Shown here: one piece after another, positions 10,201 through 19,052 of the stretch | Position numbering within the stretch: the first letter of the stretch is position 1 | How the letters are laid out: the number at the start of each line of letters is the position of its first letter | Assembly: GCF_900155545.1 (NCBI RefSeq) | Contig: NZ_LT732525.1 | Coordinates: 945,371-1,009,370, forward strand | Direction of reading: 5' to 3' | From: Clostridium sp. Marseille-P2415 | GTDB lineage: Bacteria > Bacillota > Clostridia > Lachnospirales > Lachnospiraceae | Length of the DNA: 64,000 nt | Made by a program: the position numbers and the translations under genes | Notes under the pieces: generated by a model | Database searches by the model: none | What the model was told of the DNA's origin: nothing | What the model saw: the letters and a program-made list of their open reading frames with translations, nothing else

Positions 10201-13200
10201 TAGATAGATTCCTGATTTTTTACCTGTACCTTATTTCCTTCCCGGTCATAGCCGTACAGCTTCCCATCAGTTCCGGCTTCTGTTGCCTTCAGGTTTCCAA
10301 GGGAGTAAAACAGGATATCTGTATCTTCCCGGTCTATGGTTTCATAGGTCCAGGTTCCCTCTTCTGTTCCTCCTGCAAGGCTTTCTTCCGAATCCTCTTT
10401 CCGGATAAACTCTACGGTTCTTCCGGCGTAGCCTTTTAATACCTTCATGGACTGGACGTTATTGTTCCGGTCTCTGGTCACTTCCACGCCGTCATATCCA
10501 TAATCTCCGCTGTCCCCATTTTCTTTGATCTCTATGGCATCATAAAGGGTCATCTGCGCCCCGGCCACGTAGCGGTTTTGATCATCAGAGGTATCCAAGG
10601 GTCTGGATATCAGGCCGTAACCGGCAAACACGCTGTCAATATATACCAGTTCCACATCTTCGCCGGCATCTTTTCTGGCCTGAAGAGATTCAATGGTTCC
10701 CTTATACCAGGCATAGCCTAAATAGGTTCCGTTCTTGTAGGCAAATTCCAGGTTTTCCGTTCCGTACTTTTTCTTTAATTCCAGTTCTGTTCCTTCCACT
10801 CTCGTATCGGTCCGGTAGGTAACGGTCTGAGCGGAATCCTTGATTTTTGATACCTCTAAGCGGATCGGAGTGTTTGCTACATAGATCCTTGCGGTATCTT
10901 CTTTAATGGTTCCATTTTTACTTTGATTCTCATAAATAGCTGCGGCAACCCTCTCATCCCGGTTTCCGTCCAGGTAATAGGTGGTCTTATCAGAATAAAT
11001 CTCAAGGGCTACCGGTTTTGTTCTCACATAGCCAGCTGGTGGCTTGATCTCACATAGGACATAGGTTCCTGCTCCAAGGGGCCGCGGTGTAACAAGATAT
11101 CCGGTGTTTTGATCCTGATTGGCAGTACTTGTCTCATCCTCTTCCTTTGCCTGGAGTCCGTCTCTTGTAGTGGTAAAGGCTTCAAACTGTCCGGTTTTTC
11201 TTCCTTCCTGATCGGCAAGAATCACTTGTTTCGATTCCTCACAGATCGGGGTCCCTGCCGGGACGATACCAGTCCATGTGTCCCCAATCTTACTGATCTT
11301 TTCCGCTCCCATAGCTGTCAGAAACTCCTTGGAGCCTTTGATCCGGGTGTCTGTTTCATAGAACTTTACCAGGCCATCTGTCGTCTCTCCGTCCTCTCTG
11401 GAAGCGGCATATAGGGCAAACAAAGCACCGTCATGTAAGATATTTTCTCCAGTCTCGGAATCCAGCTTTTCGATTCTCAACCGGCTTGTATAGAAGGTAT
11501 TGGTAAATTTCCTATAACCATACCCTTTATAACTTGACGTACCATTTTCATTCTGTTTGGTATCAGTTACTTCATCTGTTGGCTCCGTAACGGTCCAGGG
11601 AACCAGCATAGAGGCATATTTGCCATCATAAGCAGTCTGTATCCCCTCTATGGCGGTCACATGATCCTGATAGACTTCTCCTGTTACTCCTGGAAATACG
11701 ACCTGATCATAGATCTGCTTATCTTCTGATATGGAACCATAGTGGTATATTTTTTCCACGCCATTGGTTTCATAGTCGGCACCGTTAGGGGCTTTCTTTC
11801 CGGCATTGCCATCATCGGCCAGGTAATGGCTATTAGAATTCCCTCCTTCTTCCGCCGGATCAATCATGGTATTGTAGTAATCTTTTTCCGGATCATTCCT
11901 CTCCTGCGTGATGGTAAAATGTCCTTTTCCGGAAGGATCACCAGGAGCAGAACCAGAAATTGCCTGAAGGTCCAGACCATAAGGGTAAATCTCGTAATCC
12001 CCTAACCGGCTGTGTGCCCGGATCACATACGTTCGCTTGTCCTCTTCACTCTCTCCCGGCCATTCCTCATTAAATCGGATGTGGTATTTGGAAGAAAGCT
12101 GGGAAACGTTATCTGCTGCGTTATAACGATAATAGCTGGCCAGCTCCTCCGGTGTTTTGTCTGATCCGGTTTTCCCTCCCTCATAAACAGCCGGAAGTTC
12201 AATTTCCTTCGGAGCATCTGTTTTGTAGTGCTTATTGAAAAGATCTCCTAAGTCTTTGTTAAAGGACTGCTGTTCCACGACTACATAGGTTCCGTATGGG
12301 AGATATTCTGAAACTCCATAACAGTACTTCGCCTCCGCATCTTCCAGGTCGGCGCTTAGTGTCGTTGTGTCTTTGTCTTTTCCGCCCTCTGCTTCGCTGT
12401 CCCAGGGAATAGAATAGATTTCATCAAGGTCATAGCTGAAGAAGGGTTTTAAATAATTCTCTGCTTTTTTGATGGCTTCAGCCAAAGCCTTATCATAAAT
12501 TTCATTCGAATACGGTTCACTTCCTACAGCACTTTTCGTTTCTCCAGCCAGATTGTTCTTTACCAGCTTTGCTACTTCATCATCCAAGTACCAGGTAATT
12601 GCAAACTGGCGGACATGATCCGAACGCTGGGAGTTACTTTCAGCTTCTGGAGAGGTGTTAATATTGTTTTTCATATCTGGATTGTTATGGATTGCAGGAT
12701 ACTGCTTTTCGCCTCCATCGGTTCCAAACTGGAGTTTTTTAATCCAGGCAAACGGTTTAAAGGACGTGCTGCCATTGTCTGTCCGCTCCCACTGATCTTC
12801 ATTGGCCACTTTTATGGCATCAAAGAACTTTTCATAGTTGTAACGGCTGACTGATATCTCCTTTCCTTCATCATCTTTGATTGTTTGGGTCGTTTTTTCC
12901 AGGACTGCCGTATAACCGTTATTCTGTTCTGCATTAATTAGACCGTTTGAAGAACCGTAAAGCTCCGTGTTTGCAATGGCTGCTTTATTGGAATCCTTAA
13001 AGAGCGGATCTGTCTGGTGGTCTACGTTGGTATAAACCTTTTGCACCTTTTCCGGGAATGCCTCCCGGTAGGCTTTGATATCCACCGGATTTCCATTCCG
13101 GTCCTGCCAGAGAATGCTTCCATCTTCTGCCCGGTAAAGCCGCTCTAAGTTGGATTTTAAATAAGCTTTAAAGCGGAAATTCTTTATATATTTTGCGTTA

Positions 13201-16200
13201 TTTTCTGTTCCTCCTCCATGTTCGGTATACTTATCCTTCCAACCAGCGTTTGCATAATTATTATTTTCATAGGTTCCATCGTCCTTTACCGATATATCCT
13301 TTGTAATCTTTACCTTCTGCATAATGGGCCGTCCTACCAAGGAAACCGGGATCTGTCTGGTCCCACCGTCAGAATCAATCCGGGTCCGGTCATACCGGAG
13401 CGTCACCGTTTCTATGTAACTTCCGGCACTGGCCATCTTTGGTGTAACAGAAATATTTCCATAATACTCTGCATAGTCCTGGGGAGATGTATAAGTCCCT
13501 TCCATCAGCTCCTTGTTATACTTGATGCGGTATTGTATTGTTTCCGTTCCCTCGCTTCCGGAGGCCTCTATGGCGTATCCCGTTCCGTCATAGGCTGCGG
13601 TCACCGGTGTATCAATATCCTTTAACTCATAACCCGGAGCCACCTGGATTTCTTCCTCCACCATGACCTTTTTGATGCTACCATCGTTATTCCGGATCGG
13701 TTCTCCCTGACTGTATACCCAGTAAGTCCGTTCCGGACTTTCCTTGATCGTAATTGCAGATAGATCATCCGGGAATACTGCCTGTTTCTTTGACAGCTCT
13801 CCTGCCTTTACTTTGGCAAAAGTAAGAAATCCGTTTCCGTTTTCTTTATAATCAGCTAGCTGATCCAGGGTGTATGGAATATAGATATAGCCATAAACCT
13901 CAGTTCCATTGATTTTGTAATCCAGAGATTTTTTTATATAAGTCAATTTATTTACTTCATCGTAAACACCGGAGGATACAGAATTTCCTACCCGGTAGGA
14001 GTAGCGGATCACCGCTTTTCCATCGGTTACCTCCTGCACTCGTAAGCAGTTAAAGACAGAAAGCCCGGCTTCTTCCATTCCTTCATACAGGCTCTTTGCC
14101 TGTTCCTCAAAGGTATTTCCCACTAGGGAAATCAAGATCCAGGGCGCACCCTCATCCGGATCTTTAAAGGAAGCCTTTTTCAGTGCTGCATTGGCATCTT
14201 CCATCAAATCTTCTGTGTTTTTCTTATCCTCAAAGGTAGGAATGGTATAACGGAGAGCATTATCCGGGCGGACTGAGGTGTAATCATACTCCGGATCAGA
14301 AACCTGGCTCACTACGGCGCTTTCCCCATTGGGAAGCGTTACTCTATCCCCAGCTTTTGCTTCCACGCTGGAACCATTTATGATGACTCTGGCTCCGGCT
14401 TCTTCTGCCAGGGCGGTTTCTTCTCTGGATACATACTCCGTATGGGTTCCCTTTGGATCTTCCACCACCTGGCTTTTGGTCACATAGAAGATAGCTCCCT
14501 CTGGAATGCCTTGGGCGTAGATCTGGTACCCATTGGTGGTTCCACTGCTGTTTATCATAAATGCATTGCTCTTTTTTAATTTGTCCACTTCCAGGCTCCC
14601 GGCTGAAACAGTTCCTTCTGCCGATGGATTTCCTCCGGCTTCAAATGCCTCCCGGTTGGTTAAGGCTGCATCCTTTCCATAAACAGAAAGCTCATATCCT
14701 TCCGAACGAGTCAGCTCCTTGATGTAGTACTGGGTTCCGTCCCCATTGACGATAAGCGGCCGGCCGATCCAGGCGTTTCCGTTTAATGCCTCATTGTTCT
14801 CTATGGAGTAGGAATGGCTGCTCTCTCCGGTTCCGTCCATTCCCTGGTTAGATGATAATTTTTGATATCCAGAGTCCGTTTCACTTCGGCTGTCAGTCAG
14901 GGAAATGCTGTCTCCATTGGAAGTATGGCCCTCAAACCGTTCCATGTCCGATTCTTTTCCGATAGCCTTTCCCATGGCAGAATAAAGATTGGTGGGGGCA
15001 CGGTCCAAAAAGCCTCCAGGTGTCTTCTCAATGGCTCCGGTCTGATAATTAAAGGTATGTCCCGGTGCCTGGGTAATGGTTAGGAAACTGGCCTTGCCAT
15101 TCCGGTCTGTAGTGGCTACGGAAACCAGGTCATCCTTTTGAAAGACAACACCGGAATGTCCATCCGGGTGAGAGATATCAGTGGCTGCAAACAGTCCGAA
15201 AACGTCTCCCTCTAAGCTTCCATCTCCCTGGGTATCACCATAAGAATCATAATTTCCTGATTCTCCCGCTTTTAGGTTTATATCTTTCTTGTTAATATGG
15301 ATATCCCCCTCTACCCGATGATCATAAACGATAAAGGTCCAGTCCAATATGGATGAATTTAAGGGAGATACCCGGCTTATTTCCTTGGATTCTGGAAGAG
15401 ATGAAAGTGATGATGATCCTCTTTTCCCATCGTCATCCGATAAGCGGAAAAGGGTTTTTGCCTTGTTCGCCACAAACTGAAAGCTGTTCTTGATTCCTTC
15501 AAAAAAGCCGGTAAAGGTGATTGCACCGTTGATAGCTTCTATCTGGGAAGCGGTTGCCTTTTGCTTTTTTACAGGCTTTGGAAGTTCCATAACCTGTGTC
15601 TCCGAAATGGTTTCTAATGGTTCCTCACTTACTGTTTCTGGTGGTGCCTCAGCTTCTGTCTCTGCCGGTACCTCCGCTTCTGTCTCTGCCAGTGCCTCCG
15701 CTCCTGTCTCTGCCGGGATTTCTGCTTCTGTTTCTGTCAGTGTTTCCTCTTCTGTCTCCGGTTCCGTTTTCGATTGGGTCTCGGTATTGGCTTCAGGTGG
15801 AGCCTCCGTACCATGTTCTACTGATGCTTCCTCTTCTGATTTATCGTTTGATGAAATAAATTCCTTCTGATCTAGTAACTTCACTTTATCTAATGCACCA
15901 AATCCCATAAGAAGCTGCTGTTTGGAGATTGGGGCCGTTTGCTGTACCAGGGACGAATCAGAAGATATCGAATCCACTTCCATGTCCGGTCCATCTTCCG
16001 AACTTCCGGAGTGATCCATGCCGGAAGACTGATAGCTTTTATATTCACTTGATGTTACTGTTCTCCATTCCACCGGAATATCATCCGGATGGTTTCCATG
16101 AAGGGCATAACCTGGGGCCGGAGTGGTTTCTTTAGCAGAATATTCATAGGTTAAGGAAATGAAATCCTTGTAAAACTGATCCCGGTCCTTTTCTAGGGCT

Positions 16201-18191
16201 TCCTTTTGCGTCCTTCCGGTTGGATCAATGGCATGGAAGAAGCCGCCTTTTTCTACTAACCGCTCACACTCCTGTACTCCGGCCAACCACTCGGCCCATT
16301 TGGTATCATGAAGCGCCTGGTTCCGCTGTTCCACCGCTTCGATATCACCCTCATTGGTTTGCTCTCCGGTTTCTTCGTCATACTCCGGTTCTGGAACTTC
16401 TTCATACTCAATCACAGGTGCCGGATGGCCAGAACAGTAGCCCTTTTCATACTTATAGCTTCTGGCATCGGAATGAGCTTTCTTATTTACTATCTTCCCC
16501 AAAGAATCCACGTAGTAAAGTTCCCCATTTTCATTGGTGATATGTTCATCTGCAGAACAGGCATCACGGTCCGGATCACTCCAGCGCTTAAACTGGGAAC
16601 CAGAGGAATTCCCCTGATTAAAATGGTTGGCTTCCGAATCATTCAGTTCAGTATCTCCGCTATAATTCGTAGAAATCCGATCCTCATCACTATCCACATC
16701 ATCCTCCCATGAAGCTCCTGTTAGGGAACCAAGGTTAGAAGAGTATCTTCCTGGATCATCAAGATCAAGATCTGTATCATCAAGTTGGGAATCATCAAAC
16801 TTTTCTAAAATGTCCCAACGGGAACCAGCCAGTGGTTTTCCAGTTTCGGAATCAAAGTCAGAAAGAGATATATTATAATTGGCTCCAAAGGCTTCCGTAT
16901 GCTTATAGCGTTTCACTCTGTTTGGTGGAGTTCCGGGACGGACATAAATTTCTAAGTCTTTGTTAAGCTTGGCGGCAAAGTAGGTCTGAGATATGTCAAA
17001 AGCATATAATGTATTCGTAAAATCTTCAGGAACCTTTGTATAAAACTTAAAAGTTGCAAGCTGGGCAGAGCCGATATCTTTTGCCAGCTCCAATCCATCT
17101 TGACCAGGATTAGCCCAGTAAAGAACTCCGATTCCCTTTCCATCAGTTGGAACTTCCCCAGATTGAGAAGAAAACACAAGACCAGCTTCGGTTGGGCCGT
17201 TATAAGTCCAGTCTCCATAAAGATCTTTAGCTGAGAATCTCTGATAATAATCTTTTACGGCTGTATTTGGATATGGGACGGTAATGGTATAGGTATCAGA
17301 GGAAAGGTCTGTTTTGGCATAATAAACGGTTTCTTCCGCATCCGAATCAAGTTCTTTTGTAATGTTTGCTGCATCCCATACTTGTCCAAACATCCACTCT
17401 GCCCAGTTCGTACATCCTTTTGCCTTGTATTCTTCTGGAATTTGAGTACTGGATAGCTGATTGTAAACGGATCGGTCCCCTACCGCATTGGGATTCATTT
17501 GTTTTACTACCACCTTATAATTATCACTATTTTGAAAAATTCCTAAATCAGTTTTAAGATCGGTACCAGTAAAAGCACAATCATCCGCTGCAATCCAGTT
17601 AATGACAGAAGCAACAATGTACTTTGCTGTTCCAGCATTGGCATCATTACAAGCTTCTATGCTGTCGTTTTTTCCCATGTAGCTGCCATACACGTTCATT
17701 AAGAAGTTAAATTTCTCTATTTCCTCATTACCGATATCTTTGGGGAATTCTTTCGGTCTATTTGTTGGAGTCCAGTATTTTTCGAAGAAAGCCTGGCTTC
17801 CTAAATGAATCATGGTATTTCTTTCATGTCCTTGTACACAGTAGATAAATGTCTTATCAAACTCATTAAAATCACCTTTACTATGCTGTTTGTTTTCCAC
17901 TAGATATTGTTTGGCTCCTGCTGGAAAATTTCCTTCTTTTACAGGTTCTCCTAAGTGAAACACCTTATTTTCATACATCAATCCTGTAGGCGTATAGTTG
18001 TTATAATTGTCTACTTCATATCTATTAGCATCCCAGGAAGGTAATGATACTGCTTCAATAAGCTGTGCATAGTCTGCAAAGGAAACCATGGTTTCCGGAA
18101 CGTATGGCAAAAATGCCATGGTTGCTAGTATTACAGCCATGACCCCAGCTGTCTTTCTCTTTAACTTAATCTTTTGCAACAGTTTTTTCAT
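4191..18191 (-). CDS. giant sortase-anchored surface protein with thioester-like head and SpaA/Cna_B repeats
   Basis: This 4666-residue protein, about 0.5 MDa, is one intact frame. Residues 1-39 are a signal peptide. Residues about 40-420 resemble a thioester (TQXA) adhesin head: Cys118 in FIYCVQGH fits the reactive cysteine, but the usual TQxAIW motif appears as ASVINW near 194-199, so the glutamine seems absent. A Glu/Thr-rich tract lies near 785-875. Many SpaA/Cna_B prealbumin-like domains follow, with KxD..TG and E..PPAGY ends (for example near 947, 2237, 3092, 3339, 3464 and 3567). A DUF11-like domain lies near 3810-3905, then an FctA-like domain, then five tandem SpaA repeats at about 4090-4560. 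The C terminus has GEKTG (4618-4622), a hydrophobic segment and GGKRKRRR, so it is a sorting signal without the LP of LPXTG. The start is supported by AGAGGA. The coupled class B sortase follows. The likely role is adhesin or pilus-like stalk; the ligand is unknown. Confidence 0.88.
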   Translation of the reverse strand: MKKLLQKIKLKRKTAGVMAVILATMAFLPYVPETMVSFADYAQLIEAVSLPSWDANRYEVDNYNNYTPTGLMYENKVFHLGEPVKEGNFPAGAKQYLVENKQHSKGDFNEFDKTFIYCVQGHERNTMIHLGSQAFFEKYWTPTNRPKEFPKDIGNEEIEKFNFLMNVYGSYMGKNDSIEACNDANAGTAKYIVASVINWIAADDCAFTGTDLKTDLGIFQNSDNYKVVVKQMNPNAVGDRSVYNQLSSTQIPEEYKAKGCTNWAEWMFGQVWDAANITKELDSDAEETVYYAKTDLSSDTYTITVPYPNTAVKDYYQRFSAKDLYGDWTYNGPTEAGLVFSSQSGEVPTDGKGIGVLYWANPGQDGLELAKDIGSAQLATFKFYTKVPEDFTNTLYAFDISQTYFAAKLNKDLEIYVRPGTPPNRVKRYKHTEAFGANYNISLSDFDSETGKPLAGSRWDILEKFDDSQLDDTDLDLDDPGRYSSNLGSLTGASWEDDVDSDEDRISTNYSGDTELNDSEANHFNQGNSSGSQFKRWSDPDRDACSADEHITNENGELYYVDSLGKIVNKKAHSDARSYKYEKGYCSGHPAPVIEYEEVPEPEYDEETGEQTNEGDIEAVEQRNQALHDTKWAEWLAGVQECERLVEKGGFFHAIDPTGRTQKEALEKDRDQFYKDFISLTYEYSAKETTPAPGYALHGNHPDDIPVEWRTVTSSEYKSYQSSGMDHSGSSEDGPDMEVDSISSDSSLVQQTAPISKQQLLMGFGALDKVKLLDQKEFISSNDKSEEEASVEHGTEAPPEANTETQSKTEPETEEETLTETEAEIPAETGAEALAETEAEVPAETEAEAPPETVSEEPLETISETQVMELPKPVKKQKATASQIEAINGAITFTGFFEGIKNSFQFVANKAKTLFRLSDDDGKRGSSSLSSLPESKEISRVSPLNSSILDWTFIVYDHRVEGDIHINKKDINLKAGESGNYDSYGDTQGDGSLEGDVFGLFAATDISHPDGHSGVVFQKDDLVSVATTDRNGKASFLTITQAPGHTFNYQTGAIEKTPGGFLDRAPTNLYSAMGKAIGKESDMERFEGHTSNGDSISLTDSRSETDSGYQKLSSNQGMDGTGESSHSYSIENNEALNGNAWIGRPLIVNGDGTQYYIKELTRSEGYELSVYGKDAALTNREAFEAGGNPSAEGTVSAGSLEVDKLKKSNAFMINSSGTTNGYQIYAQGIPEGAIFYVTKSQVVEDPKGTHTEYVSREETALAEEAGARVIINGSSVEAKAGDRVTLPNGESAVVSQVSDPEYDYTSVRPDNALRYTIPTFEDKKNTEDLMEDANAALKKASFKDPDEGAPWILISLVGNTFEEQAKSLYEGMEEAGLSVFNCLRVQEVTDGKAVIRYSYRVGNSVSSGVYDEVNKLTYIKKSLDYKINGTEVYGYIYIPYTLDQLADYKENGNGFLTFAKVKAGELSKKQAVFPDDLSAITIKESPERTYWVYSQGEPIRNNDGSIKKVMVEEEIQVAPGYELKDIDTPVTAAYDGTGYAIEASGSEGTETIQYRIKYNKELMEGTYTSPQDYAEYYGNISVTPKMASAGSYIETVTLRYDRTRIDSDGGTRQIPVSLVGRPIMQKVKITKDISVKDDGTYENNNYANAGWKDKYTEHGGGTENNAKYIKNFRFKAYLKSNLERLYRAEDGSILWQDRNGNPVDIKAYREAFPEKVQKVYTNVDHQTDPLFKDSNKAAIANTELYGSSNGLINAEQNNGYTAVLEKTTQTIKDDEGKEISVSRYNYEKFFDAIKVANEDQWERTDNGSTSFKPFAWIKKLQFGTDGGEKQYPAIHNNPDMKNNINTSPEAESNSQRSDHVRQFAITWYLDDEVAKLVKNNLAGETKSAVGSEPYSNEIYDKALAEAIKKAENYLKPFFSYDLDEIYSIPWDSEAEGGKDKDTTTLSADLEDAEAKYCYGVSEYLPYGTYVVVEQQSFNKDLGDLFNKHYKTDAPKEIELPAVYEGGKTGSDKTPEELASYYRYNAADNVSQLSSKYHIRFNEEWPGESEEDKRTYVIRAHSRLGDYEIYPYGLDLQAISGSAPGDPSGKGHFTITQERNDPEKDYYNTMIDPAEEGGNSNSHYLADDGNAGKKAPNGADYETNGVEKIYHYGSISEDKQIYDQVVFPGVTGEVYQDHVTAIEGIQTAYDGKYASMLVPWTVTEPTDEVTDTKQNENGTSSYKGYGYRKFTNTFYTSRLRIEKLDSETGENILHDGALFALYAASREDGETTDGLVKFYETDTRIKGSKEFLTAMGAEKISKIGDTWTGIVPAGTPICEESKQVILADQEGRKTGQFEAFTTTRDGLQAKEEDETSTANQDQNTGYLVTPRPLGAGTYVLCEIKPPAGYVRTKPVALEIYSDKTTYYLDGNRDERVAAAIYENQSKNGTIKEDTARIYVANTPIRLEVSKIKDSAQTVTYRTDTRVEGTELELKKKYGTENLEFAYKNGTYLGYAWYKGTIESLQARKDAGEDVELVYIDSVFAGYGLISRPLDTSDDQNRYVAGAQMTLYDAIEIKENGDSGDYGYDGVEVTRDRNNNVQSMKVLKGYAGRTVEFIRKEDSEESLAGGTEEGTWTYETIDREDTDILFYSLGNLKATEAGTDGKLYGYDREGNKVQVKNQESIYVLKAGQPVFELTGGDLTAVKYSAADKTFSLSYGTVMYHLDSDGNRDAYVNPTTGMAYTKDGEKLLVWPVKISRTENGAVIAREKIKTWRIASFNADTDQEYITGTYDGNSLVKSMNPVLNGHGLPEYYQRSVETYKKGNPVYDIDGDYVRYKYDDLLPAYNNAAYKINDKAGMGEIGNKEDTTDDKKLYHRQGEAWIMENTWITGEKYPNDPFKGDRPEGPTLTVGQADMLKRVIPGTYIIEEAKAPSGYTKGFPEGITVTETTEVQKAGMEDEKIKIEIVKTDAPDQYRINVISDYQEGLLPGEAGHGAVTEPKGAYSYSQVSGTHLLLYKAKRIYTTDSENYPKGYYLVKAETTPAQWKVENSTDNTPVTVTADWITDGTPKYFEGIPAGDYILEESEAAGGYVRSSMELTIKAAGYVQTINVKNDHTKLEIYKYYQNSKGNRVQLPNDHAAGLALYEAKTDQNGNIITERGIPVYDETKMMDTWTTDDLTEYTEKTEKSAGFIDRIKNFLGLSENQSGFITDFEAAYREKGEDFTSITWYTKAGERTAERIESLRTEKGEGTVQTWTTDAGKTIRITIYRNVQNGSLDSEGKLPLHFEYQFNYKENGGIKSYDTLEGMHRIDYLPLNSEKDGKKIGNYVLVEEKVPAGFETADPKAIVITETGDVQRVSFENEEKYINIQKVVTDGTNEYAVEGAKLALYRADEAGNFVEDETHLIETWSSGSDGRYTEEDKFNGNIPEGLAVGDLKPHRIDKTAYGTYYIAELEAPPYMQKADPVKITVGAEKVPFYKIINTPTVGKLEIKKKASDAGEGLENARFKITNQDTGDIWYMTTGSDGKADLNHLPVGAVQTDGTIKPYTYTIEEISPPDLYRISGGISKFRFDGTESGKEVLSAYEVLNDPTEIHFRKTNFDTGMAVEGAEIAVYEAVVIDGKYQKQGKAIETVLSGSDGFTLTKKLSADRVYIVEELKAPAGYTLSKPVIFTVNRAGTGIRNVSNDFNVIKMASDAQGADPDGAIEAMTVTGRVPVKVFTVLKDLDTGTELPPFVGTGSGRTVTEEDGITNGHLYEITEYTGYSDGRTEKSFKETKRIYFNENGSYTIPSRTYLETRQELTDAVGNVLASWTVNEDDHDHTITNPVTREIPIARVTGTIGTDHSAVKKNSVIKYTITYTNPYDYPADVRVKAVLGEGLEYLRSAAYGTELNGVVTWNLTDVAAHESGTVDVVAVAAGEEGTQTKAHFETKVYAVTKRTSLTNPIVQDGSITIISKLTGTGKELSDEFTFHVRLTDRNGHILTGYQAYSGSSEGRIKGEGNIVITGDGYLTFAGLPYGTKYEITQEPKDGYDSVPLSTGQTGSGTITGEISKNFRSAVFKNNRNDETIREILTAGGSYRLIETTAYSDGNNLISGVYRFQLNVSGMVDNVDMEDRPVRLYFSKIDRDSEKELEGGRYSLIDAETGKNIYEFTKKEGKEVLIPPEFITPGKEYLFREELPPAGCSFEKEIRFIAEESGIRSTIIMQDKKTEAGILKVDAETGEYLKGGRFSIREKETGDLITSFTAEGKTVVLKGILIAGRTYELIEEEPPAGYACSQNVVFTVPEEPEPISVTMTDKKTEILVEKLDHSLTETSQPEGARRLAGCVLEVLNENKSPAKALRDGNGFEAGDDLIFTTGNQFKELKGQLAAGENYWLHEIRPADGYAYAEDIPFTVSLNGNRGVVVMKDDPTHVILSKKAMTGHDELPGNQLSITDKAGNPVEKWTSTDQPHQITAKLKAGEQYYFCEERPRPGYACSDAVRFTVSRDGSTDVVEMRNNTTKVRIRKVDSEGRLVEGAILRILDEGGNIAIQDFETNDKIIEIDGILEAGRTYFLHEVKAPDGYLPAADRKFIVPKGAKQLDVIMTDLKKHKSGEGEPEPVPKPESNVPKEPQKMGTITARYGKNQLDPVWLESAYGKETGRHGEKTGDRTPAGFWISGMALCFLGFLLTIRGGKRKRRRYGRIRDKNKLEK
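15652..15747. repeat. four tandem 24-bp repeats in the giant gene
   Basis: Four consecutive 24-base units (15652, 15676, 15700, 15724) differ at a few positions. On the minus strand each encodes eight residues of the type ETEAEVPA. They form the core of a Glu/Thr/Ala/Pro-rich spacer between the head and the repeat stalk. Confidence 0.85.
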
Positions 18192-18215
18192 TCTTTTCTA
18201 TCCTCTATTTTGCAA

Positions 18216-18252
18216 CAAAAAAAGACCACCGATTATGAATTAACCGATAGTC
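18216..18252 (-). terminator. terminator between the 244-residue gene and the giant gene
   Basis: On the minus strand GACTATCGGTTA (18252-18241) pairs with TAATCGGTGGTC (18235-18224) through 12 base pairs, some G-U, with a 5-base loop, followed by seven U. It would end the upstream gene's message and so lower read-through into the giant gene, whose own promoter is not clear. Confidence 0.75.
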
Positions 18253-18276
18253 TTTAATAAAAGGATTTATTAAATT

Positions 18277-19011
18277 TTAAAAGAATGGATTTGGTGTTCC
18301 CCAAAGCTGGGCGGCCCTTCCACAAGAGTCATAGTCATAGCCCAAAGCACCTATTGGAAAATCAGCGTAACCATACCACTTATTACCAGGGTTTGTTTTC
18401 GGATCTATAGTTTTTACCTTTCCATCAATCATGAGTTGCCCCAACTCATTGACCATGTAGCCATCCGGCGTAATGGTGTTGGTGTAAAGGTAACCATATT
18501 CATTAAAGCAGTAGGCATACTTTAAACCATCTTTCTTTCCATCTGGAGATACCATTAACCAAGACCAGTGGCTTAAATAAAGGCTACCAGTACCAGTTCC
18601 ATACCAATAATTACTAATTCCATTTGCATTCTGCGATTTCTCTGAATCCTGATGCCATGATGGGCTTTCATATGGTTGAGAAATAGTGTAATCAATTGCA
18701 TTCTGCTCGGACCCATAAGAGCAAACACGACCTTTTGCATCAACTATAATGCCATTACCATCTGTTTTTGAACCACCGGCAATTTCAGCATTCTTTATAA
18801 AGTTTCCATGTAAGTCTTTTAGATAATATGTGTAACTATCTTTTTTAATAGCTGTTCCAGCATTTAGGAAAAAGTTTTTATTTTCCCACTCATTAGTTGT
18901 ATATCCCGCAGGAAGCTCATCTTGTGTCCAGATAATTTCCGCAAATGCCGGCGTTGCCATGGTTACAGTAAGTACTGTCGATAATATTGCCCCTATTATT
19001 TTCTTTTTCAT
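18277..19011 (-). CDS. secreted protein with wall-binding-repeat C terminus
   Basis: This 244-residue protein starts with a clear signal peptide (MKKKIIGAILSTVLTVTMA, cleavage near PAFA-E). The middle has no family I recognise: NFFLNAGTAIKKDSYTYYL and a tryptophan- and tyrosine-rich stretch. The last 80 residues (YAYCFNEYGYLYTN, TPDGYMVNELGQLM) look like the closing repeats of wall-binding proteins in related clostridia. It has no sorting signal and no catalytic motif. It lies between the giant gene and a small membrane protein on the same strand, with a terminator after it. It may be an accessory exported protein of the surface locus. Confidence 0.7.
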   Translation of the reverse strand: MKKKIIGAILSTVLTVTMATPAFAEIIWTQDELPAGYTTNEWENKNFFLNAGTAIKKDSYTYYLKDLHGNFIKNAEIAGGSKTDGNGIIVDAKGRVCSYGSEQNAIDYTISQPYESPSWHQDSEKSQNANGISNYWYGTGTGSLYLSHWSWLMVSPDGKKDGLKYAYCFNEYGYLYTNTITPDGYMVNELGQLMIDGKVKTIDPKTNPGNKWYGYADFPIGALGYDYDSCGRAAQLWGTPNPFF

Positions 19012-19052
19012 ACTTAAGTCCTCCCTTTCTATCTGAAACTGTTAACTATAAG

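Noticed and set aside
15652-15747. Possible CRISPR array
   Set aside because: The 24-bp units are back-to-back, without spacers, and in frame with the protein.
15490-15870. Open frames on the plus strand opposite the giant gene, rich in Ser and Val
   Set aside because: They are mirror images of the Glu/Thr-rich repeat tract and lack ribosome binding sites.
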